Part shown: positions 14,266 through 22,012 of the stretch, in pieces
Numbering within the stretch: the first letter of the stretch is position 1
How the letters are laid out: every line of letters begins with the position of its first letter
From: a virus
Direction: 5' to 3' (one strand)
DNA: 50,047 nt
IMG/VR virus record: IMGVR_UViG_3300032893_000070
Coordinates: 1 to 50,047 of that record
Translations under genes and position numbers: made by a program
The notes under the pieces: model-generated
Told to the model about the DNA's origin: nothing
Seen by the model: only the letters and a program-made list of their open reading frames with translations
Databases searched by the model: none

Positions 14266-14912
14266 AAACCAAGTCACGACAGCTCTCTCCCAAGAAGACC
14301 CGCGCCGTCGCGACCGTCTCACCCGAAGCCCGCGAGCTTCAGACCCTCAAATCTCGCGCACTCTCCCTCGTCGAGTCCTCTCGCTCCATCCAGGTGAAAG
14401 ACACCCCGAGCTTCGAACGTGCCGGCGACCTCGTGAAAGACGCCGTGGGGCTCCGAAAGGATCTCCAGTCTACCGCCTTCTACCGCGCCCTCGTCGAAGC
14501 CAAGGCCGACCTGAAGACGAAAGACCAGCTCTACAAGAGCGTCGAGAAGCTCGTCAAAGACGCCGAGGACCTCATCCGCGACTCCCTTTCCCGCTACGCC
14601 GCCGAGCAGCGCTGGAAGCAGGAGAAGGCCATCGAACGCGCCATGGAGAAGGGAAAGGACGAGAAGGCCGCCACCATCGCCGCCACGCCTTTCGTACCGC
14701 CCGTCCAAGGCTTGTCCTTCACCGAGCACTGGCACGCCGAGGTAGAAAGCCTCCACGCGCTCGTCAAGGCCGCTGCAAGCGACGCAAACCTCCTCGCTTA
14801 CCTGGATGCCAACATGGTCGCTTTGAACGCTCTGGCGAGGCTCCAGAAGGACTCCATGGCCATCCCCGGCGTCAAGGCGGTGAAGGAAACCTCCTCCTCG
14901 GTGAGAGCATGA
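14262..14912 (+). CDS. Coiled-coil hypothetical protein
   Basis: 216 residues, almost all helical and Lys/Glu/Ala-rich (residues 45-140 look like a coiled coil, with a KQEKAIERAMEKGKDEKAA basic stretch). It could be a DNA-end-binding or oligomeric protein, but I recognise no Gam-type or other family. Coupled to the membrane protein gene by ATGA. Confidence 0.65.
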   Translation: MKTKSRQLSPKKTRAVATVSPEARELQTLKSRALSLVESSRSIQVKDTPSFERAGDLVKDAVGLRKDLQSTAFYRALVEAKADLKTKDQLYKSVEKLVKDAEDLIRDSLSRYAAEQRWKQEKAIERAMEKGKDEKAATIAATPFVPPVQGLSFTEHWHAEVESLHALVKAAASDANLLAYLDANMVALNALARLQKDSMAIPGVKAVKETSSSVRA

Positions 14913-15091
14913 AAAGCCTGCCATTTTGGCTCTGGGGGGCGTTCGTCTTGGGTTGGGTATCAGGGATCTTTCTCACCGTGATACCCTCGGGCACCATTCA
15001 CTGGCTCTTCATCGGTGGTGTAGTAGTCCTTTTCGGGGTCTACTCCAGCATCGCAAGGCGCTTTCTTGGAGGAAAGAAAGACGACACTTGA
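14909..15091 (+). CDS. Small membrane protein
   Basis: 60 residues with two predicted transmembrane segments (about 6-26 and 30-47) and a basic end (RRFLGGKKDDT). Last gene before the structured RNA region; the promoter there overlaps its stop codon. Confidence 0.6.
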   Translation: MKSLPFWLWGAFVLGWVSGIFLTVIPSGTIHWLFIGGVVVLFGVYSSIARRFLGGKKDDT

Positions 15092-15118
15092 CACCGTAGG
15101 GCCATCCTATGGTATCTT
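15088..15118 (+). promoter_or_regulatory. Promoter of the structured RNA region
   Basis: TTGACA (15088-15093), then either GTATCT (18-base spacer) or TATCTT (19) at the -10. The -10 is weaker than at the other promoters. It overlaps the stop of the preceding gene, so transcription would start near 15125 and run into the structured region. Confidence 0.5.
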
Positions 15119-15312
15119 CTCCTTGCTTTCCAACAGCATCCGGGGTGGTCGAGAGGAAAGTCTTACTACGGCGTTGCCGCTTACAGACACCTTTCGACCC
15201 GCCCCACTCTTTGACAAGCCATTTCGAAGCGCCTGTACGGGTGGAACGGGTAGCCCGGTGAAGACTTCACCCTCACCGGTTGCGCTTGATCCCGAGTCGT
15301 ACAGGCGTCTCG

Positions 15313-15387
15313 ACCCTCCACGGACAAAAGGAAATACCACGGAACGGGTCTCCGGCCTTCGGCGAGGCACACCGTGGAGGGTTTTTT
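15313..15387 (+). terminator. Terminator-like hairpin inside the RNA region
   Basis: 11-bp perfect stem ACCCTCCACGG/CCGTGGAGGGT followed by TTTTTT. Its 48-base loop holds its own hairpin, GTCTC...GAGGC around GCC-TTC-GGC. The right arm CCGTGG could also pair with a second CCACGG at 15337-15342. It ends immediately before the tRNA-like element. Confidence 0.6.
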
Positions 15388-15503
15388 CGGGGGTTAGGTG
15401 TAGTGGGAACACCGGGGGTCGCGCCCCTTTCTGCTGCTGGATCGGTAGGGGCGGCCTTACCGCTGGCTGTGCAGACGCGCAGGTTCGATTCCTGCACCCT
15501 CGA
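15388..15503 (+). ncRNA. tRNA-like element with no readable anticodon arm
   Basis: Acceptor CGGGGGT (15388-15394) pairs with ACCCTCG (15496-15502); T8/A9 analogues TA; D arm GGTG-TAGTGGGAA-CACC (15397-15413) with canonical AGxGGxA-type loop; T arm GCAGG-TTCGATT-CCTGC (15479-15495). Instead of a 17-base anticodon arm plus short variable loop there are 65 bases, with a GGGG/CCCC hairpin, an outer TCTGC/GCAGA stem (15430/15471) and an 8-bp hairpin (15443-15462). No loop gives a Y-T-anticodon-R pattern, and no CCA is encoded. It may be a tRNA-like domain, like that of tmRNA, or a degraded tRNA. Confidence 0.5.
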
Positions 15504-15616
15504 CAAAGCGGCGTTGCCGCTCAGAGGCTCGGGCGCCGGGGCGTGAACAGCCACGGTTCTCCCGGGATCGGGTTATTCCCGGCGACCCGCGCCTCGTCTC
15601 TGGAAAGAGAAAGATT

Positions 15617-15750
15617 GACGGCAGAAGTAGGGGCGTCGGGAAAAACCAGGTGCGAACTGGCGACAGGGCACTACGCTAATACAATACCCGCCGCACTTCC
15701 CGCGTACTATGGGGCCGAAAGGCAAGTTAGGCGCGGGCTGCCGTCTTTTT
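15617..15750 (+). terminator. Closing stem and T-run at the end of the RNA region
   Basis: GACGGCAG (15617-15624) pairs with CTGCCGTC (15738-15745), followed by TTTTT, just before the AAGGAG of the next gene. Inside are GTCG/CGAC, CCAG-7 bases-CTGG, CCCGCG/CGCGGG and a GAAA tetraloop. It may terminate the RNA or, if read through, act as an attenuator for the Maf-like gene. Confidence 0.55.
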
Positions 15751-15761
15751 AAGGAGATCCC

Positions 15762-17009
15762 TTGAACCTTACCCCAGAGCAGAAAGCTTCCATCGAGTCC
15801 TTCAACACAAACGCGACCACGACCAACGAGAACGTCATCGAGAAGTACGTCTCCCGCTGGTCGAAGAACATCGGCTCACTCATCCGCTCGGGCATCGAAC
15901 TCCGAGGAGCCAAGCCCCTCTGTGAGAAGCTCTCGCGCTTTCAAGACTTCCTCGTCTTGGGCTCAGGTCCGTCGATCCAAAGCATTTGCTCCGACCTTCC
16001 AGACAACGACTGGAGGGATTCGCCCGCAATCCTCTGCGGCCCCACGGCCTACGGGGCGCTTCGCGCAATCGACGTTCACCCGACGGTCATCCTCGTCGCC
16101 GACCCCTCTCCGACCCAATACCGCCACATGGTCGAGAACCTTTTCGACTCCCCGTGCGACTTCCTTCTCCCTGTCACCTGCGACCCCGCGTGGTACGCGA
16201 AGGACTCGATCATCCCCAAGTCGCGCCTTTTCTTCTACCTTCCGTTCTTCTCCTGGCTCGGGGACACCCAGATCGCCTTCAACGCGATGCTTCAGGACCT
16301 CTTTCCCGAGATCTCCCAGAGCTGGTTTCTCCAGGCGGGCTCCGTGGCGAACCTTGCCGTCCATTTCGCCGACAAGACCTGCGGTATGGACCCTTCCAAA
16401 CGCATCTACATCGCAATCGAGAACTCCTGGACCGAGGGCGGACCCTACCGTGCCCCCCTCCGATTCGCCCTCCCGCACTACTCCGAGAGCCTTCGCTCAT
16501 GGTTCAATTCCCCCCAGAACCAGATGCTCACCGAGCCTCGCTCCCGCCGCCAGACCGACATGACCTCGCTCAACTACGCGGTGAGCCTCTTCTACTCCAT
16601 CCACTGTCTCATCTACTTCGAGGGCGAGGAGGCGAAGAAGGCCCGCGAGAAGCGCTACCATCTCGTCCACGAGGCCTCTTCCCTCTATCTCTGGGCCTCA
16701 CCCGCATCCTTCCGTCCGCTCTTCTACCCCGCCCCCTACCGCTATCTCGACTCGCGCCTCGACGTGACGGTCGAGCACTGGACCTACAAGCTCGTTCTCG
16801 ATCTCATCGCCCTCACCGAAAAGCTCATGAGCGAACTCCGAGACGCGGCGGTGGAAGACGCCCTTCGCGTCTGGAAGGAAGGCAAGGCCACCGCAGTCGA
16901 GATCCCGGTCCCGAATGATACCGAGGCCCGAAAGGTCGAGAAGGCCATCCATGACATCGACCCCTCGGTCAAACTCATCTTCAAGAAACCGGAGGTGGAG
17001 AAGGCATGA
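15762..17009 (+). CDS. Maf/DUF115-like protein (MptE-like fold)
   Basis: 415 residues from TTG 15762, preceded by AAGGAG. The Rossmann-like core has VLGSGPS (residues 65-71), CGPTAYGALRA (92-102) and a VADPSP segment (112-117), the pattern of the DUF115/Maf_flag10 and 6-hydroxymethylpterin diphosphokinase MptE-like group. Bacterial Maf proteins attach nonulosonic sugars to flagellin. A phage copy could act on a sugar or modify a surface or DNA component; the methyltransferase-like and GT2 genes 3-5 kb downstream fit a sugar pathway. Substrate unknown. Confidence 0.65.
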   Translation: MNLTPEQKASIESFNTNATTTNENVIEKYVSRWSKNIGSLIRSGIELRGAKPLCEKLSRFQDFLVLGSGPSIQSICSDLPDNDWRDSPAILCGPTAYGALRAIDVHPTVILVADPSPTQYRHMVENLFDSPCDFLLPVTCDPAWYAKDSIIPKSRLFFYLPFFSWLGDTQIAFNAMLQDLFPEISQSWFLQAGSVANLAVHFADKTCGMDPSKRIYIAIENSWTEGGPYRAPLRFALPHYSESLRSWFNSPQNQMLTEPRSRRQTDMTSLNYAVSLFYSIHCLIYFEGEEAKKAREKRYHLVHEASSLYLWASPASFRPLFYPAPYRYLDSRLDVTVEHWTYKLVLDLIALTEKLMSELRDAAVEDALRVWKEGKATAVEIPVPNDTEARKVEKAIHDIDPSVKLIFKKPEVEKA

Positions 17010-17212
17010 AAGAGAAGATCATCCAGCAGATAGGGTACAAGAAGAACGCCGTGCGCTTTCGGGACATATCCAAGGTGTTCAAGCCCGAGGGCTTCAACGG
17101 GCTTCTGCCTGACGAAGCCTACATCGACTCTGTGGGGATAGTGGAAAGAGGAAAAGAAGAACTGGAGTTTCAGGTCATCCGTGTCTATTTCAAGAAGGAG
17201 AAGGCGACATGA
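17006..17212 (+). CDS. Small hypothetical protein
   Basis: 68 residues, unrecognised, charged, alpha/beta (MKEKIIQQIGYKKNAVRFRD). Coupled by ATGA to the Maf-like gene and to the next gene. Confidence 0.6.
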   Translation: MKEKIIQQIGYKKNAVRFRDISKVFKPEGFNGLLPDEAYIDSVGIVERGKEELEFQVIRVYFKKEKAT

Positions 17213-17463
17213 AAATGATCTGGAAACCCGATTGGAGCAGCGCTCCTCACGACACCATCGGTGCATCCTTCAACGCCGACGGCTCGGCGTGGTGGTGGAG
17301 CGTCAAGCCCGAGATCCGTGGAAGCGAGAAGCGTCCCAACGATCTCAAGTTCAGAGGGCCAGTCTATGGAGAAGGCTACACAGACATGGACTACAGGGTT
17401 CCGAACACCATACGGGACTTCTGGAAGGATTCATGGGTGGACGCTCCTAAGAGATCCAAGTGA
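17209..17463 (+). CDS. Small Trp-rich hypothetical protein
   Basis: 84 residues, unrecognised, with many Trp (MIWKPDWSS, AWWWSVKPEI, FWKDSWVDAP). Coupled at both ends (ATGA, GTGA). Confidence 0.6.
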   Translation: MKMIWKPDWSSAPHDTIGASFNADGSAWWWSVKPEIRGSEKRPNDLKFRGPVYGEGYTDMDYRVPNTIRDFWKDSWVDAPKRSK

Positions 17464-18389
17464 CAGAGCGTTCTGCTTCCCCGGCGGGGATTCACTTTTT
17501 TAACCTGTTCCAATGTTGTCCCCGGAAGGGGTATATCCGCTTCGGCCCCCCGCGCTTGGAGCCGATGTACATTCCCACGCCGCTCCTCCAAGGCAGCGCC
17601 TTCCACGCCGGCAAGGCCGAGTTCTACAAGACCGAAAAGGAAAAGAACGCCCTCGCCCTAATCCGTTCGGAACTGAAAGAGCGAAAGGCCGAGTTCGAGT
17701 CGAGGAAAGAATACCTCTCGACGCTCGAAAGAACTCCCGCCATGCTCGCCTCGTGGATCGCCGAGTTCGGTCGGGATGATCTTCGTCACCTCTCCATCAT
17801 CGACGTGGAGCGCTCCATACGGATTCCCTTCCCCGGCCGCCCTTCCTGGCACTTCACTGCGAGGATCGACATGGTAGCCGAGGATCGTTTCTCCAACACC
17901 CTTATCTACGAGACGAAATCCACCTCGTGGTCGATCAAAGGAACCCTCATCTCCATCCAGCTCGGAGACCAAGCCACCGCGTATCTCTGGGGCGGGGGAA
18001 AACACTACAAGCGGAAGATCACCGCCGTCGTTCCCGACATCACGATGTTTTCCTCAAACGCCAACAGTCCCGCGTCGATCAAAAACTACCGGGGGGATTT
18101 CGTCTACCGCGAGCCCGAGGACTTCACCTTCTTCTCAAACGCAACGCTCCAGCAGGCGTCCGAGATCTCCCAGAAGATGAAGGCCGTCTACGCGGGCCAC
18201 GACCCGGCGATCTTTCCCCGGAATCCCTTCTACTGCTCGGCCTACGGGCGCCCCTGCGAGTTTGCCGACATCTGCCGTCAAAACCTCACCGCGAAGTCCA
18301 AGGTTCCGACCGGCTTCAGGAAACGCCCGGGCAAGTTCTCAACCCCCGAGATCTTTGAGCCCACAGAAGATCTTCTCTCAGGAGGATGA
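17460..18389 (+). CDS. Cas4/RecB-like PD-(D/E)XK exonuclease
   Basis: 309 residues from GTG 17460. The PD-(D/E)XK core is clear: H49, D137 in RIDMV, E151-T-K153, and the QxxxY motif (Q171...Y175). A Cys near the start (C19/C20) and three near the end (C259, C266, C272) match the iron-sulphur cluster of Cas4/AddB-type nucleases. It probably acts as an exonuclease in recombination or replication, alongside the Sak4-like ATPase 2.5 kb downstream. No Cas1/Cas2 or CRISPR is present, so a CRISPR role is not suggested. Confidence 0.8.
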   Translation: MTERSASPAGIHFFNLFQCCPRKGYIRFGPPRLEPMYIPTPLLQGSAFHAGKAEFYKTEKEKNALALIRSELKERKAEFESRKEYLSTLERTPAMLASWIAEFGRDDLRHLSIIDVERSIRIPFPGRPSWHFTARIDMVAEDRFSNTLIYETKSTSWSIKGTLISIQLGDQATAYLWGGGKHYKRKITAVVPDITMFSSNANSPASIKNYRGDFVYREPEDFTFFSNATLQQASEISQKMKAVYAGHDPAIFPRNPFYCSAYGRPCEFADICRQNLTAKSKVPTGFRKRPGKFSTPEIFEPTEDLLSGG

Positions 18390-18390
18390 C

Positions 18391-18804
18391 ATGCAGCGCT
18401 ACCAAAGCGTAGGACCAGATGATATGTTGTACCCATATCCATACAAAGAAGGTGAATGGGTTCGCTTTTCCGACGCCGAGGCCGAGATCGAGAAGGCGTG
18501 GAAGCAGGGCCAAATGGAGTGTGCCGACGAAGTATATCGCAATGGCGTTGACATCCGCGCCGACGAGCGGGAGCGCTTGAGGAAAGCAATCTTCGACGGG
18601 ATAGAACGGGAAGGACTCTCAATCACTCACTACATGGAGAACATCCTGAAGGAGGCGTTCTTCCCCAAGCCCCCCGCGCCGAAGCCGCTGGAGAAGCTGA
18701 CGATACCCGAACAGGAAAGGGGGATAACTCTCACCCATTCCTCGTTGCGTAAAATCAACGCTGCCATCGAAGCCCTGAACGAACACCTCGGGAGGAAGTC
18801 TTGA
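18391..18804 (+). CDS. Hypothetical protein
   Basis: 137 residues, unrecognised, helical and charged (FSDAEAEIEKAWKQGQMECA, RADERERLRKAIFDGIERE). ATG 18391 follows CAGGAGGATGAC, an ideal ribosome binding site. Coupled to the next gene by TTGA. Confidence 0.65.
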   Translation: MQRYQSVGPDDMLYPYPYKEGEWVRFSDAEAEIEKAWKQGQMECADEVYRNGVDIRADERERLRKAIFDGIEREGLSITHYMENILKEAFFPKPPAPKPLEKLTIPEQERGITLTHSSLRKINAAIEALNEHLGRKS

Positions 18805-19130
18805 CCCCTACCCCGGAAGAGAACGTTCTCAAAGATGCCTTCCTTCGAGAGATGGGTTTCTCGGAAAGCGAGATCCCGAAGGTCTCATCCATACGTAACC
18901 GCGAGAAACGTCGTAGCCAGTGGGGATGGAAGTCCTATGGAGGGTCCTTTCGCTACGACGAGGAGGGAAAGATCATCGAGGATCACTCACGGCTTCCCTC
19001 CGCCGACCTCAAAGACAACGCCACGCGGCTTTCCCAAATCTCGAACCCTTTCTACTGGCGCGACTGGATCCGCTTGAACCTCGGAGACAGTGGAAAGCGC
19101 CGCGTAGCCTTCTCGAAAAGGAGCACCTGA
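18801..19130 (+). CDS. Hypothetical protein (TTG start)
   Basis: 109 residues, unrecognised, basic with aromatic residues (NREKRRSQWGWKSYGGSFR). TTG 18801 overlaps the previous stop (TTGA); GGGAGGAAG lies upstream, supporting this start. Confidence 0.6.
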   Translation: MTPTPEENVLKDAFLREMGFSESEIPKVSSIRNREKRRSQWGWKSYGGSFRYDEEGKIIEDHSRLPSADLKDNATRLSQISNPFYWRDWIRLNLGDSGKRRVAFSKRST

Positions 19131-19319
19131 ATGCCTACCACATGGCTCATCGTGGTCCTCATCTTGTCCTACATTCTCGTGTACTTCGCAGGTCTTTTCT
19201 GCGGCTGGTACACGACCCTTCGACGGAATTGGTTTCTCTGGAAGACCGGCTCCCCCGAGCATGACCAGATGACTCTCATGGAGTTCCGCCGTCGAAACCT
19301 GGAGAAGTACCAAAAATGA
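19131..19319 (+). CDS. Small membrane protein
   Basis: 62 residues with one N-terminal transmembrane segment (about residues 4-25, WLIVVLILSYILVYFAGLFC) and a basic cytoplasmic tail. The ATG abuts the previous stop. Unknown role; next to a second small membrane protein. Confidence 0.6.
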   Translation: MPTTWLIVVLILSYILVYFAGLFCGWYTTLRRNWFLWKTGSPEHDQMTLMEFRRRNLEKYQK

Positions 19320-19504
19320 GCATCCACGACGGCCCCCAGACGCGCCAGCTCAAATGGCTTCGCCTCCAGGCCTTTTGGAGGAAAGCCCGCGATGTCCTTT
19401 TCGCCATCGCACTCCTCATCGGGATCATCCTGATCCTGCCGGTGACCCTTCCGATCGCTCTCCTCAAACCCTACAAAGGAGATGACTTCGATGGATATTG
19501 TTGA
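19316..19504 (+). CDS. Small membrane protein
   Basis: 62 residues, a basic start, then one long hydrophobic segment (about 28-50, LFAIALLIGIILILPVTLPI). Coupled by ATGA to the gene before; overlaps the next gene by 14 bases. Confidence 0.55.
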   Translation: MSIHDGPQTRQLKWLRLQAFWRKARDVLFAIALLIGIILILPVTLPIALLKPYKGDDFDGYC

Positions 19505-20135
19505 GTATCTCAAAAAGAAAGCCCTCGATATCCCCTCACAGTTTGTCGGCGGGTCGTGGTCTCGGAGGCTTGGAGAGATCCGCGAGAAGATCGCCAAGGG
19601 CGACTTCGATTACCTTTCTTGGGACTTCACCAAGAAATATCTCCTCGTCACCGCCACCGAGGAGGTGATGCGGCGGCAGCTTTCCCTCTACGGTGACCAG
19701 TATTTCAACAACGTCTACGAGTTCGGTGCAGGTCTCCTTACCCGCCGCTCCTGGGTTCGCCACATGAACTACACCGTCTACGACCTCCCCGAGATGACCC
19801 TCCTTCAGCGCTACATCTCCCAGACGGTGAACATCACCTCGGACCTCTCGACGTTCCTCTCTTTCCTTCGGGACAATTCCTTCGGCCCCACGGCGTTCTT
19901 CGCCACATGGAGCCTCTCGGAGTGCCCCATCTCCATCCGAGACATCGTGCTTGAAACCGTGGCCGAGTGCTGTGATACGATCTTCCTCGCCTACCAGCCG
20001 GTGTTCGATTTCATCGACAACGAGGCGTACTTTTCGACTTTAACGTTCAAGCACAAGGAGTTCCAGTGGACATGGTACGAGGCCAAGCCCCTTGACGGCT
20101 CGTATCTCATAGGAAGGAGAAACCGATGGACGTAG
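19491..20135 (+). CDS. Methyltransferase-like protein, possibly on a sugar
   Basis: 214 residues. The YEFGAG segment and the later VYDLPEMTLLQRYI are like the SAM-binding core of putative sugar O-methyltransferases (xEFGAGxG, then an acidic second strand with DLPE). ATG 19491 is chosen over ATG 19482 because AAAGGAG (19475-19481) would be too close to the latter. It sits just before the GT2 gene, so it may methylate a sugar in the same pathway as the Maf-like protein. Family call moderate. Confidence 0.55.
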   Translation: MDIVEYLKKKALDIPSQFVGGSWSRRLGEIREKIAKGDFDYLSWDFTKKYLLVTATEEVMRRQLSLYGDQYFNNVYEFGAGLLTRRSWVRHMNYTVYDLPEMTLLQRYISQTVNITSDLSTFLSFLRDNSFGPTAFFATWSLSECPISIRDIVLETVAECCDTIFLAYQPVFDFIDNEAYFSTLTFKHKEFQWTWYEAKPLDGSYLIGRRNRWT

Positions 20136-20902
20136 AGAACTTCAAGGACCGCGTGACCCTCATCATGACGACATTCAACAACATCGACTTTACCCGAAGC
20201 GCCCTGTGGGCTTTCAAGCGTTTCTACCCCGAGGTCCGGGTGGTCTTTGCCGACGGTGGGAGCGACTTCGAAGATCTTGAAGACTTGAGAAACCTTGTCG
20301 GAGAAGTTGTCGTAGCGTACGAGAAGACATCCGAGGAGTGCTGCAACGTCGCTTCGGCTCTCGTGGACACTCCCTACATCCTTTTCATGGACAACGACTG
20401 CAAGGTGATCGGTCCCACGGCCCTTCCCCTCCTCGTCCGCGAACTCGAAGAGGACGCAGGGGTGGCGTGCACAGGTGCCTACGCGGTGAAGGTAGTGGAC
20501 TGGACCCGTCACGTCGCCTACACGGGAACCGTCTTCACCGACCACATGCGGGTGGATGCAACGGCTCGGTACTTCCAGCTCCACCGTACCGAGATGTTCC
20601 GCCGGGTGGGGATGTTCCCCACCGACGAGTGGTTCTACCGTGACCAAGGAGAGGTCTTCGACCCGAAGGCCTATCCCCAAGGGTGCCAGGGAGACATGGT
20701 GATCTCTCGTCGCTACGAGGCCAAGGGCTGGTGGACCATCACCCCGAGATCGACGGTCCCGGTGATACATTGGGGCGCGGCGAAGGTGACGGCACAGGAC
20801 GGAGACCGTCAGCGAGAACCCGAACGCTGGTACGCCGCCCATACCAATCACACACGGCTTGATCCCAAGCCTCTGAATGAATGGGAGAAGCACCTTGGCT
20901 AA
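20126..20902 (+). CDS. Family 2 glycosyltransferase
   Basis: 258 residues, GT-A fold. The first strand is TLIMTTFNN (11-19), followed by FADGGS (41-46) and the DxD metal motif DND in ILFMDNDCK (89-91); then a conserved acceptor-binding region. It transfers a sugar from a nucleotide donor. It starts inside the end of the methyltransferase-like gene (10-base overlap), which links their functions. Target could be a phage particle, a host surface or modified DNA. Confidence 0.8.
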   Translation: MDVENFKDRVTLIMTTFNNIDFTRSALWAFKRFYPEVRVVFADGGSDFEDLEDLRNLVGEVVVAYEKTSEECCNVASALVDTPYILFMDNDCKVIGPTALPLLVRELEEDAGVACTGAYAVKVVDWTRHVAYTGTVFTDHMRVDATARYFQLHRTEMFRRVGMFPTDEWFYRDQGEVFDPKAYPQGCQGDMVISRRYEAKGWWTITPRSTVPVIHWGAAKVTAQDGDRQREPERWYAAHTNHTRLDPKPLNEWEKHLG

Positions 20903-21707
20903 AACCACCGCGAAGAAGAAGTACTCTCAGGGACTCTCGGACATCGCCTCGGCCTACGTCCGTGGTCTCTCGGTGGGATACTCGAAGGTCGGGAAGACCC
21001 ATTTTGCCCTGACCTTCCCGAACCCGGTCATCGCGAACGCCGACGCGGGCCTTGCCACTGACATCCCGGTGAACTGCAAGACCGACCCTTGCGTGTTTCC
21101 CTTCGTCCGCTGGACCGAGGACGTGGGAGAGAACGAGCTGTGGTCTTGGCGGGATCTTCACCAGCTTGTCCTGGAGCTGAAGTACCGAAAGGGAAACCTC
21201 TGGGACGAGGTGAAGTCCTACGGATACGAGCCCGAGACCCTCATCATCGACTCGGGCACGACGTTCTGCGACATCTTCGCCCACGAGATCACCGTGGACA
21301 AGGCCCACACGGACAAGAGCGGAACCCACATGGAGACCCTCCAGCTCCAGGACTACAACCTCGTCATGCAGAGGTTCTTCAACATTCTCGACGCCGTGAA
21401 GACCCTCCCTATGCACGTCTGGATGACCGCAGAACTCGCCGACAAGCAGGATGACATGCAAAGGAGATACCAGCAGCCGGCGATGACCGGGCAGGCCCTC
21501 GGGAACCGACTCCCGCATTTCTTCGACGAGATCTACTACCACTACACCGAGGTGGACAAGGAGGGCGGGATGAAGTTCTACCTCACCCCCCTCCAGTCCC
21601 GGGGGATCGAGTTCACCGGGTCCCGCAAGGGCATTCCCCTCGATGTCCACGAGAATCCGTCGTTCAAGAAGTTCGAGAAGTACTACGTGAAGAAAGGGAA
21701 AGCGTGA
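20895..21707 (+). CDS. Sak4-like RecA-fold ATPase (AAA_24 type)
   Basis: 270 residues from TTG 20895 (GGGAGAAG upstream, GT2 stop overlapping). Walker A is GYSKVGKT (residues 28-35), with a Walker B-like TLIIDSGT after residue 110. This matches phage AAA_24/Sak4 single-strand-annealing-type recombination proteins. It likely works with the Cas4-like nuclease and the protein at 25144-25710. The in-frame ATG 20877 is a less likely start. Confidence 0.75.
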   Translation: MAKTTAKKKYSQGLSDIASAYVRGLSVGYSKVGKTHFALTFPNPVIANADAGLATDIPVNCKTDPCVFPFVRWTEDVGENELWSWRDLHQLVLELKYRKGNLWDEVKSYGYEPETLIIDSGTTFCDIFAHEITVDKAHTDKSGTHMETLQLQDYNLVMQRFFNILDAVKTLPMHVWMTAELADKQDDMQRRYQQPAMTGQALGNRLPHFFDEIYYHYTEVDKEGGMKFYLTPLQSRGIEFTGSRKGIPLDVHENPSFKKFEKYYVKKGKA

Positions 21708-22012
21708 AGCGCGAACCGTGGCTCAACTTCACTCTCATGGCCGCATCCGTCAACCCTGACCTCACCATGGCCGCCACGATGTGCCTGTGGAACCGCGCAC
21801 AGGAGTGCATGGCATGCGGCCCTTGGATGGAGTACCATGAGGACTTGGAAATGGAACCCGATTGGTACCTCTGTCACATCGTAAACATGGCAAAGACTCC
21901 AGGGAATCCGTGGACCGACGGCTTCGAGGTGCTCCACCTTCCGCCCCGGGACTACCACTACGCCCCCGCCATTCGGATCGCCCATTACGCGCAGATACGG
22001 AGGCCCGAATGA
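21704..22012 (+). CDS. Hypothetical protein
   Basis: 102 residues from GTG 21704 (overlaps the stop before). Many Trp/Cys/His (CLWNRAQECMACGPWMEYHE), unrecognised; a possible metal site. ATGA coupling to the next gene. Confidence 0.6.
   Translation: MKREPWLNFTLMAASVNPDLTMAATMCLWNRAQECMACGPWMEYHEDLEMEPDWYLCHIVNMAKTPGNPWTDGFEVLHLPPRDYHYAPAIRIAHYAQIRRPE

Larger units (their letters stand above)
15142..15750 (+). ncRNA. Large multi-stem structured non-coding RNA
   Basis: The 670-base gap 15092-15761 has no convincing gene in any frame but is full of long complementary arms: a 15-bp bulged stem (15142-15156 with 15190-15205), 10 bp CGCCTGTACG/CGTACAGGCG (15230/15298), 11 bp ACCCTCCACGG/CCGTGGAGGGT (15313/15372), a tRNA-like element (15388-15503), hairpin AGCGGC-GTT-GCCGCT (15507), paired arms 523-528/596-601 and 532-536/589-593 (add 15000), CCCGCG/CGCGGG (15699/15732) enclosing GCC-GAAA-GGC, and GACGGCAG/CTGCCGTC (15617/15738) plus TTTTT. 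A promoter lies upstream and a terminator at the end. This resembles the big ornate RNAs GOLLD and ROOL, known mainly from phages and often next to or containing tRNAs. Family membership is not shown. Confidence 0.65.

Noticed and set aside
15066-15752. A 228-codon plus-strand ORF across the structured region
   Set aside because: Translation has no recognisable fold, starts inside another gene, and the DNA is explained by paired arms; still the best coding alternative to the RNA reading.
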